Source: JBBSUX01 sp038234045 (GTDB taxonomy: Bacteria > Pseudomonadota > Gammaproteobacteria > Burkholderiales > Burkholderiaceae_C). From it: a stretch of 5,955 nucleotides of DNA. The DNA lies in NCBI GenBank assembly GCA_038234045.1, contig JBBSUX010000218.1, positions 1 through 5,955 of the forward strand. The letters run 5' to 3'. The notes below the pieces were generated by a model that ran no database searches, was not told the origin of the DNA, and saw only the letters and a list, made by a program, of their open reading frames with translations. The position numbers and the translations under genes are program-made. Shown here piece by piece: positions 1 to 5,522 of the stretch (the first letter of the stretch is position 1; each line of letters starts with the position of its first letter).

Positions 1-344
1 AGATCGACGCTCTTTCCGGCGGGCAGGGCGAGCGGGCCGGCCTCGCGCATCTTCATCACCCCGCCCTCGTTCTTCATGCTGTGCAGCTGGACTCCGGCCG
101 CCACCGGCGTCGACATTCCGACGAGCTGATCGTCGGCTGAGCCGGTGTTCTGGATGTCGAACAGGCCTGTGCCGTTCGGTACGCCCATCAGGCTCGGCTT
201 GGCGACGGCATGGCTGACCAGCAGCGCGCTCGCAGCCTGCTGAGGCGCAGCATCTGCAGCCCAGCACGAGGTCATCGATGCTGCGAAGGGGATCGCGGCG
301 ACAGCGCTGCAGCGAGAGAAAAAGCGGGCGGTGTTCACGATCAT
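1..344 (-). CDS. PCu(A)C-type periplasmic copper chaperone, 3' end beyond window
   Basis: Members of this family bind Cu(I) in the periplasm and help deliver copper to cytochrome oxidase. The visible 114 residues begin with a signal-peptide-like N-terminus (about residues 1-30, ending CWAADA). A family-like domain follows: NTGSADDQLVGMSTPVA at 66-82, then LHSMKNEGGVMKMR at 87-100 and LPAGKSVDL at the edge. The known copper motif is H/M-x10-M-x21-H-x-M. H88 and M99 have the right x10 spacing, and the closing H-x-M would fall at 121-123, just outside the window. The ATG at 344 has AGGAG at 352-356, seven bases upstream. The tryptophan/arginine block (WxRATP) usual near the domain start is replaced by SHAVAKPS, so this is a divergent member. 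A 229-bp gap with a tandem repeat separates it from the next minus-strand gene, so it probably has its own promoter. The family call is firm; the physiological role is inferred. Confidence 0.88.
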   Translation of the reverse strand, partial: MIVNTARFFSRCSAVAAIPFAASMTSCWAADAAPQQAASALLVSHAVAKPSLMGVPNGTGLFDIQNTGSADDQLVGMSTPVAAGVQLHSMKNEGGVMKMREAGPLALPAGKSVD

Positions 345-398
345 GGACGATCTCCTGTCTTCGGTATGAATTGAGCTGCGTCTTTGTGCTGAAGACCG

Positions 399-440
399 CA
401 ACGCACAACGCACAACGCACAACGCACAACGCACAACGCA
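399..440. repeat. Heptanucleotide tandem repeat (ACGCACA, six copies)
   Basis: The tract is 42 bp with perfect 7-bp periodicity: five full ACGCACA units at 401-435, two matching bases before them and five after. Read on the minus strand the unit is TGTGCGT. It lies in the gap between two minus-strand genes, 55 bp upstream of the copper chaperone start, and so in or beside that gene's probable promoter or leader. Tracts of this kind can gain or lose units by slipped-strand replication. I see no gene that plausibly contains it: the only reading frame across it has no family-like sequence. Confidence 0.95.
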
Positions 441-573
441 TTGTCCGTGGACAGCATACGGTGCGGCTGGCCGATGCCTCGAACATTGGTGTCGGAGCTG
501 CCCGGCAGGCAAGCAACGCCGTCGGGCCCAGATAGTGATCAGTGCGAGCCAGAATGGCCGACGCGCTCCGCGC

Positions 574-1089
574 CTACTTCAGCGACTGAACGGCTGACTG
601 CACCTCTTTGATGCGCGCCGCGCTCGGATCGCCTTCGACGCGAGCCACCATCTTCCCCCTGGAGTCCAGGACGATGACGAAGGCCTTTTTGCTGTCCGTC
701 GGAATGCCTAGGCCTTTCTCGAGGTCTGTCTGTCCCGAGATCCAGGTCTGGTCGTAGTAGCGCGCCGGAATCTTCTTCTTGGCGAGGCCAATAGCGTCGC
801 TCTCGCTCATGAAGAACGGCAGATTGATAGCGAGTACATCGCGAACGCGAATGGCCTTCTGATCGATGTTCTTGCGCAGCGCCTGAACCCACTGACGCGT
901 ATCTTTGGCGGCGTCCTTGCTGGGCGTGACGATAAGAATCGTCGGCTGCCCGATCAACTTTTCGGAGCTGACCTTCTTGCCGCTAAGGGCTGTAGCCGTG
1001 AAGCTCGGGATGGGGCTGCCGGCTGGTTGCGCGAGTGCGCTTGAGGTACTCAGCAACGCAATCATCAAAAGCGCAATGGGTCTGGTCAT
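574..1089 (-). CDS. Exported thioredoxin-fold-like protein without cysteines
   Basis: This 171-residue protein has a clear signal peptide: a hydrophobic stretch at about 5-18 and likely cleavage after SALA (residue 20). The mature part starts like a TlpA/peroxiredoxin-type thioredoxin fold, with PSFTATALSGKKVSSEKL at 28-45, then the strand PTILIV at 49-54. The active-site loop that would carry CxxC reads TPSKDAAKD, and there is no cysteine anywhere in the protein. Near the C-terminus, AFVIVLDSRGKMVARVEG resembles the last strands of the fold (strand, D-x-x-G turn, strand). The pattern recalls the periplasmic YtfJ family, but I cannot confirm that by eye. The ATG at 1089 has GGAAGG at 1096-1101. 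A -10-like GATAAT lies about 65 bp upstream on the same strand (1156-1161) without a good -35. Without redox residues a thiol-disulfide role is unlikely; function unknown. Confidence 0.8.
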   Translation of the reverse strand: MTRPIALLMIALLSTSSALAQPAGSPIPSFTATALSGKKVSSEKLIGQPTILIVTPSKDAAKDTRQWVQALRKNIDQKAIRVRDVLAINLPFFMSESDAIGLAKKKIPARYYDQTWISGQTDLEKGLGIPTDSKKAFVIVLDSRGKMVARVEGDPSAARIKEVQSAVQSLK

Positions 1090-1334
1090 ACCGTACCTTC
1101 CAGGCAGTCAAAACGTATCGATCACGCGGGCGGAGCCCAACGCGCGCATCGAAGAATTATCACCATAGGCGCATCCTGATCGCGCCGGCGCTCAAAGCCT
1201 GAGGGTTTGTCCTTACCCATAGTGGCAAAGCCCTGTCTCCGGGTGTAACGCATGCGTCCGCCGGGCGGGTTTGGCGCGTACCCAAGATAAGCTCATCCAT
1301 AAAGGCAGAACCCACCCCCGTCGGGGACGCGAGC

Positions 1335-1340
1335 AGGAGG
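1335..1340 (+). promoter_or_regulatory. Shine-Dalgarno AGGAGG fixing a GTG start
   Basis: A perfect AGGAGG sits eight bases before the GTG at 1349. It settles the start of the MORN-repeat gene: the frame is open further upstream to a TTG at 1271 and also has an in-frame ATG at 1397, but I noticed no such site before either. Confidence 0.85.
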
Positions 1341-1348
1341 CAAGAAGC

Positions 1349-2611
1349 GTGGCGAATCGATCCGTAGCAAACAACATCCAGGCGCTCATCCGCTGGATGA
1401 CGCTCGGAACACGCCGTGGGCGGCGCCTGGTTTTGCCGGCATCGTTCGCAGCCGGACTTTGCGCCGCTGCGTCACTCGCACATGCTGTCAACGCCGTCAA
1501 CGCGCCGCTATGCGAGGTCAATGGCATAGCGGTCCGGGAGTCTGCCCGTGCCGATATGCCGCGCGCTGCCCGCAACGGCGTCCTCACCTGCCGTGATGTC
1601 GACACGGGGCTGACAGTGAGCGAACAAACGCTGAAGAACGGCGTGCCGACCGGTCCGATGCGAGTCTTCAGCAATGGCGTGATCGCGCGCGAGCGAACAC
1701 TCGATGCGCAAGGACAGCTCGATGGCCACGACCGTCAGTACGGCCCCAGCGGCCATCTTCTGAGTGATACCAATTACCAGAATGGCAAGAAGAGCGGAAT
1801 CGCCCTTGCCTACCACCCCAACGGCAAGCTCGAACGAGTGAGCTTTTTTGGGCCGGTTGGTGAACTCGCCTTCGCAACCTTCACCACACGTGGCGAATTA
1901 AGCAGCCTCGATTGTGGCGACAAGCCGCTGCTGACGCCAGTGGTGGACGATGCCCGTCTGTGCGGCTTTCCATCCAAGCTTTCGCAGCTGTACTTCGTCT
2001 CCGAAAGCGGCATGGTGCGCGCCCGCGGCAGCTACCTGGCCGGCAAGCGCCTGCGCTTCGAAACCTTCCAGGACAACGGCATGCCGGCCCAAGAGGAGGA
2101 AACTTCGGCTGCTGCCCGGATCGAGCGCACCTTCGGGCCACGCGGCGTCAAGCGGCAGGAGGTCACCTGGGCACTCACCGACAAGGGCGCGGCTCGCCAA
2201 TCCGAGCGCGAATTCTCTGCCGCCGGAAAGCTGTTGCGTGAGCGCCGCTGGGCGGACGGCGAACTCAGCAGCGAATCCACCTATTTCCCGGATGGGCGCC
2301 TGCGCAGCGAAGCGCGCTACATGACGACGGGCAGCAAACGCATTCTGGAGACACGCGAATTTCACGAGAACGGCGTGCTGGCTGCCGAGGGGCGTTATAT
2401 CGACACCGGTCGCTATGCGCCCATGCCGACCGGCATCCACCGCCAGTTCGACGCGGAGGGACATGTCCGCTCGGAGACGCGCTTCGACACCCGCGGGCGC
2501 GTACACCGCGAGAGGAGCTGGGATGTCGCGGGCAATCTGGTGCGTGACGACGAGGTGCTGAATGACGGCTCACGCAGGCCGGCGGTGGGCGCGACGGCCA
2601 GCGTGCCCTGA
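1349..2611 (+). CDS. Exported MORN-repeat protein (YwqK-like)
   Basis: This 420-residue protein starts at GTG 1349, chosen for the AGGAGG eight bases upstream. The N-terminus has a long basic lead-in (TRRGRRL at 21-27), a hydrophobic core at 27-43 and possible cleavage sites at AHA (46) or the duplicated VNA (47-52), so it is probably exported. The mature part carries MORN_2-type repeats (pattern NG-x-x-x-G-x-x-x-x-Y/F-x-x-NG-x-L), clearest at about 97-118, 125-143 and 145-166. A more degenerate series runs from about residue 245 to the C-terminus (YFPDGRLRSEARY, EFHENGVLAAEGRY, QFDAEGHVRSETRF). Four cysteines, C55, C81, C189 and C205, could form two disulfides in the periplasm. Family members are often annotated as YwqK-like antitoxins by homology, but no toxin partner is adjacent and export argues against that role. 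Such repeats form beta-hairpin sheets that bind partners; the ligand here is unknown. It converges with the next gene, 60 bp away. Confidence 0.85.
   Translation: MANRSVANNIQALIRWMTLGTRRGRRLVLPASFAAGLCAAASLAHAVNAVNAPLCEVNGIAVRESARADMPRAARNGVLTCRDVDTGLTVSEQTLKNGVPTGPMRVFSNGVIARERTLDAQGQLDGHDRQYGPSGHLLSDTNYQNGKKSGIALAYHPNGKLERVSFFGPVGELAFATFTTRGELSSLDCGDKPLLTPVVDDARLCGFPSKLSQLYFVSESGMVRARGSYLAGKRLRFETFQDNGMPAQEEETSAAARIERTFGPRGVKRQEVTWALTDKGAARQSEREFSAAGKLLRERRWADGELSSESTYFPDGRLRSEARYMTTGSKRILETREFHENGVLAAEGRYIDTGRYAPMPTGIHRQFDAEGHVRSETRFDTRGRVHRERSWDVAGNLVRDDEVLNDGSRRPAVGATASVP
1487..1504 (+). repeat. Two-copy 9-bp in-frame repeat at signal-peptide end
   Basis: GTCAACGCC is followed directly by GTCAACGCG, encoding VNA twice at the predicted signal peptidase site of the MORN-repeat protein. 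It offers two or three overlapping A-x-A-like cleavage positions. Confidence 0.7.
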
Positions 2612-2671
2612 TGAGGGAGCGGGCAGGCGATCTCGCTGAGGTCGAGCGCCGCTACCGCGCCAGTACGAGGC

Positions 2672-3733
2672 TCAGTCGGCCAGGGCGATGACATGGTCGA
2701 TCGCGCCGAACACGCTCAGCCCGTCGGCTGCTTTCATTTCGGACCGTAGACGGTCGCCGGTGCGCAGCCAGGCAGATCGGGGTGCGCCATCCAGCAAGGT
2801 TTCAATGGCGCGGCGCTCGGCAATGCAGTGTGCGCCGCGTGGCCACTGCGGGGACGCTGTAGAGCCGCCCTTCTTGCTCCCCTGCGGGTTGGATTCGCCC
2901 GCAACGGCGTTTTCTTCTGCCGCGTTGCTGACGGGGCCACTGCCCACCACCGAACCCGCCGGCACCGATCGGTTTTTCGCGAGCTGCGCCAGTAGTTGGC
3001 CAAAATGAAAGCGCATGCCGGTGCCGGCTTCGCAACGGCCCACCCGCCGGCCGTTCAGCAGGCTCTGCAAGGCAAGGTGCACGCGTCCTTCTTGCCAGGC
3101 AGCGCCGAGCTCGTCCGGCGTGACTCCCACCGGTGCGCAGGCAACGACCGGTTGCGCAGTGATGGGCGCACAGGCATCACCGACTTGTTCGCCCGACGGC
3201 ATCAGGGCGCGCAACTGAATGCTGTGGGTCAGCATTAACAAACGGATGCCATCAATGGCGCGATCGGCGCTGGTACCTGCCGGAAGAGCGCCCGTGAGCA
3301 CCGCCAGCCCGGCTGCGCAATCGATCTCCGGGGCGTCTGCGGGCAGCACGATATCTGCGCACGCTCCCAGAAAATCACCGGAGGGTGCCGCGCAGAGCTG
3401 GATCGCCCCAGACTGTGCTCCATCGGTGGCGACGGCCGCCGCTCGGCGCAACAGGTCGCCATGATTGGGGTACGCATTGCCCTGAACGTGCAGCCCCGGC
3501 CGCGGCAACGGCGCCATGCAGCGCCCCGGCTCAAAGGCGAATGCGTGACGCGCACGGCCCGACTGAAGTAGCGCGAACAAGTCTTCGAGCTGCGGCGCGA
3601 TGAAGTTCCAGTCGTCCAGCGCCGATTGCAGGCGACTGGTGATGCCCGTCGCATAGTGCGCCATGCTCAGGTCGCGGGAGACGACGACAAGCTGCCCGTC
3701 GCTGGAGCCGTCGCGGTAGGTCGCAAGTTTCAA
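2672..3733 (-). CDS. Fumarylacetoacetate hydrolase family protein, probable pseudoenzyme
   Basis: The 353-residue sequence has the Burkholderiales FAH-family layout: N-terminal domain MKLATYRDGSSDGQLVVVSR with LDDWNFIAPQLEDL (39-52) and CMAPLPR (72-78), then the FAH fold with DFLGACADIV (120-129), VTPDELGAAW (204-213), VGSGPVSN (263-270), CIAERRAIET (303-312) and FGAID (342-346). Active relatives, recalled from memory, have IDFExEVAV, VNDxSLRNL and QSKPATAFSP. Here these read IDCAAGLAV (137-145), THSIQLRAL (169-177) and TAQPVVACAP (192-201). Both metal-binding glutamates, the aspartate and the lysine are therefore replaced (A140, G142, S171, Q194). A low-complexity insert of roughly 25 residues lies at about 271-298. 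The TTG at 3733 was chosen because it matches the family N-terminus; GGGAAAG at 3743-3749 is a modest ribosome site. The frame stays open upstream to 3874 but would overlap the divergent gene. The intact frame suggests a retained non-catalytic role rather than decay; that is inference. Confidence 0.85.
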   Translation of the reverse strand: MKLATYRDGSSDGQLVVVSRDLSMAHYATGITSRLQSALDDWNFIAPQLEDLFALLQSGRARHAFAFEPGRCMAPLPRPGLHVQGNAYPNHGDLLRRAAAVATDGAQSGAIQLCAAPSGDFLGACADIVLPADAPEIDCAAGLAVLTGALPAGTSADRAIDGIRLLMLTHSIQLRALMPSGEQVGDACAPITAQPVVACAPVGVTPDELGAAWQEGRVHLALQSLLNGRRVGRCEAGTGMRFHFGQLLAQLAKNRSVPAGSVVGSGPVSNAAEENAVAGESNPQGSKKGGSTASPQWPRGAHCIAERRAIETLLDGAPRSAWLRTGDRLRSEMKAADGLSVFGAIDHVIALAD

Positions 3734-3828
3734 GGTGCTGTGCTTTCCCGGGTGAACAAAGTCGGGGCCTGCGCTCGCTGGTCCGGCCGATCGACCCCGA
3801 TTTTGCCGGCACACTCCAAAGCGTCGTG

Positions 3829-5052
3829 ATGCCTCTGCTACCAGACCTCCCCGCACCGCCGCCGTCAGGCGCACCGGTGGGCATGCGCGACCCTGCCCGG
3901 GGAAGGCATCGTCCGGGTGTGGGGCGATCCGTATGGCTGGGCCTCGTGGTGCTGGTGCTGGTGCTTCTGGCGCACGTGACCTTGCTTGGCCTGCTGCCCA
4001 GGATCGGCACCGCGCCGGCCAAGCTGAGGGATCCCGAGCCGGTCATCGTACGCATGCTTCCTCCCCCGGTCACGACACCGCCTGCCGCACCAGCCGCTAT
4101 GCAGTCAGCCCAGCCCGCCAGATCAGCGAAGCTGGCGCATAAATATAAAGTAAGAAAAACGCTTATTAGGCAATCTGCACCAGCGCTACCAGCTATAAAA
4201 AAGGAGAGGTCAGAACCGCCCTCGGAGCCGACGCAGGACGCAACAGCGGCGATGCCCAAGCCTGAAGATCGTGATTCATCTGGCACCCCGGCCAGCGACA
4301 ACAGCACCAGCTCCGACACCGACACCGACACCGGCGGGAAGACTGCAGCCACAGCCCCGCAAGAGCCGATTTCCGCTGACGCCCTGCCCGGCCTGGCGCC
4401 TCCGCCGGTGCGGCTGGCGGCCCCGGTCCGGATGGAGCTGGTGGCCAAAGGCGAGGCCAAGGGCCTGACCTATCACGCAAATTCAGAGTTTTTGTGGCAG
4501 CACGATGGCGAGCACTACCAGTTGAGCTTGACGGTCAGCGCATTCTTCATTGGAGCCCTCACCCAAACGAGTAGTGGCCAAATTGACGCCTCCGGGCTAT
4601 TGCCCGAACGGTTCTCGGACAAGCGCGGTCGACGCAGCGAACAAACTGTCGTGTTCGATCGCGCTGACGGTCGCATCGTCTTCAATAGCGCTGCGCCGCC
4701 GCTCGCTCTCGAGCCCGGCATGCAGGATCGTCTTTCACTCTTCATGCAGATGGGCGCATGGCTCGCGGGCGATCCGGCGCGCTATCCGGCAGGAAGCGGC
4801 ATCACGGTGCAGGCAGTAGGCACGCAGGAGTCAGAACCCTGGGTGTTTGTGGTGGAGCCGCCCGAATTGCTCGATCTGCCGAGCGGCAGCGTGCAAACCG
4901 TACGCCTGGCCCGTGCGCCCCGCAAGCCGCAGGACACCCGGGTGGAGGTCTGGTATGCCCCTTTGCTGGGCTATCTGCCGGTGCGCATCCGCATCACCCA
5001 AGCCAGCGGCGACTATGTGGACCAGCAGCTCGAAAGCCTTGGACCGCCTTGA
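3829..5052 (+). CDS. Membrane-anchored proline-rich DUF3108 protein
   Basis: This 407-residue protein has three parts. A short cytoplasmic lead (1-33) is proline- and arginine-rich. One transmembrane helix follows at about 34-56 (VWLGLVVLVLVLLAHVTLLG) with a histidine at 49. Next comes a periplasmic proline/alanine/serine-rich linker (about 60-195) with an acidic (DT)3 stretch at 163-168. The C-terminal domain (about 200-403) matches DUF3108, with Y215, LSLTVSAFFIGALTQTSSG, LPERFSDKRG and VWYAPLLGYLPVRIRI. Its function is not established. The anchor-plus-linker layout resembles TonB, but the C-terminus is not TonB. The start is uncertain: GTG 3826 and ATG 3829 are adjacent, ATG 3883 is in frame before the helix, and none has a strong ribosome site. 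It diverges from the FAH-like gene across about 95 bp. Codons in 4138-4170 are strikingly AT-rich and rare compared with the rest. Confidence 0.87.
   Translation: MPLLPDLPAPPPSGAPVGMRDPARGRHRPGVGRSVWLGLVVLVLVLLAHVTLLGLLPRIGTAPAKLRDPEPVIVRMLPPPVTTPPAAPAAMQSAQPARSAKLAHKYKVRKTLIRQSAPALPAIKKERSEPPSEPTQDATAAMPKPEDRDSSGTPASDNSTSSDTDTDTGGKTAATAPQEPISADALPGLAPPPVRLAAPVRMELVAKGEAKGLTYHANSEFLWQHDGEHYQLSLTVSAFFIGALTQTSSGQIDASGLLPERFSDKRGRRSEQTVVFDRADGRIVFNSAAPPLALEPGMQDRLSLFMQMGAWLAGDPARYPAGSGITVQAVGTQESEPWVFVVEPPELLDLPSGSVQTVRLARAPRKPQDTRVEVWYAPLLGYLPVRIRITQASGDYVDQQLESLGPP
3948..3965 (+). repeat. Hexamer GGTGCT, three copies, coding transmembrane VL repeats
   Basis: Three tandem copies of GGTGCT encode alternating Val-Leu in the transmembrane helix of the DUF3108 protein. 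Gain or loss of a unit would stay in frame and change helix length by two residues. Confidence 0.75.
4315..4332 (+). repeat. Hexamer GACACC, three copies, coding (Asp-Thr)3
   Basis: Three exact tandem copies of GACACC encode DTDTDT in the disordered linker of the DUF3108 protein. Two bases before the tract continue the period. Unit changes would keep the frame and only alter linker length. Confidence 0.8.
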
Positions 5053-5222
5053 ACACTTTTTGCTTTCGCCTTGCACCAAGCCAGAACACGGCAGACAGGC
5101 CGGGTTTGTCCCACGTAGTTGCGGCGTCCCGCGCCCGCCAGGGCTTATCGGCTGGGGCTACACTTGAATCTGGCATCAAGGTTGCTATCTACGTGAAGAA
5201 CGTCCCTACGAAAGAAGCTTCC

Positions 5223-5504
5223 ATGCACATGCTCTATGACTCCGACAGCTTCGTTGTGGTGCACATGATCCCCGACACAGCCGAAAGCGACGCGCCAGAG
5301 CCCAGCGTGCCGCAACTGGCGCGTCATGGTTTCGAGATTGTCGACAAGCGCTCTGGCAAAGAGGTGTATCTGGACGGTTCCTGGGCCGAGATGTTCCAGG
5401 AAATCATCCTCGACTGGCAGCGCAATACGCCGACGCAGGAAGAGGTCGAAGACACGCTCGACAGCTATGCAGGCCTAGCGCAGAACCCGGTAATCGTCCA
5501 CTGA
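5223..5504 (+). CDS. DUF3567 domain protein
   Basis: This 93-residue protein is recognisable as the Burkholderiales DUF3567 family from MHMLYDSDSFVVVHM at the start, RHGFEIVDKRSGKEVYLDG (34-52), a helical W-x-x-x-F segment and NTPTQEEVEDTLDSYAGLAQ ending NPVIVH. It has no signal peptide or membrane segment, so it is probably cytoplasmic, and it is acidic overall. No biochemical function is known to me. The ATG at 5223 fits the family N-terminus and has a purine run, GAAAGAAG, at 5210-5217. The frame is open far upstream, but that part is a shadow of the DUF3108 gene. A second ATG at 5229 is possible. The gene lies 170 bp after DUF3108 and 18 bp before the ChaN-like gene, so it probably leads an operon with the latter. 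A possible weak promoter (TTGAAT at 5164-5169, TATCTA at 5186-5191, 16-bp spacer) is only suggestive. Confidence 0.88.
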   Translation: MHMLYDSDSFVVVHMIPDTAESDAPEPSVPQLARHGFEIVDKRSGKEVYLDGSWAEMFQEIILDWQRNTPTQEEVEDTLDSYAGLAQNPVIVH

Positions 5505-5522
5505 GCTTGTGAATCGCTGACT

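Noticed and set aside
278..535. Plus-strand open frame of 85 codons covering the heptanucleotide repeat
   Set aside because: It overlaps the start of the copper chaperone gene on the other strand, has no family-like sequence, and its middle is just the translated repeat.
491..535. Hairpin terminator after the thioredoxin-like gene
   Set aside because: CTGCC/GGCAG leaves a one-base loop and the wider GCCCG/CGGGC pairing has no T-run on the minus strand.
1156..1161. GATAAT on the minus strand as a -10 box for the thioredoxin-like gene
   Set aside because: No acceptable -35 lies 16-18 bp upstream and no proper extended -10 is present; mentioned only as a possibility in the gene entry.
1271..1348. 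N-terminal extension of the MORN-repeat protein from TTG 1271
   Set aside because: The perfect AGGAGG at 1335-1340 with an eight-base gap to GTG 1349 gives a much better start, and the extension would bury the signal peptide deep inside.
1898..2506. Minus-strand open frame of 202 codons opposite the MORN-repeat gene
   Set aside because: It is a shadow frame of a GC-rich gene; the MORN repeats and the ribosome site clearly support the plus strand.
2612..2671. Bidirectional terminator between the convergent MORN-repeat and FAH-like genes
   Set aside because: Only a weak CTGAG/CTCAG pairing with a long loop and no T-run is visible.
3531..4460. Minus-strand open frame of 309 codons opposite the DUF3108 gene
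   Set aside because: It is antisense to two well-supported genes, its low-complexity Gly/Ser/Ala composition mirrors the proline-rich linker, and it shows no recognisable domain.
4758..5222. Upstream part of a long plus-strand frame joined to DUF3567
   Set aside because: It lies in another frame of the DUF3108 gene and the gap after it; DUF3567 proteins begin at the MHMLYDSDSF-like position, so the extension is not coding.
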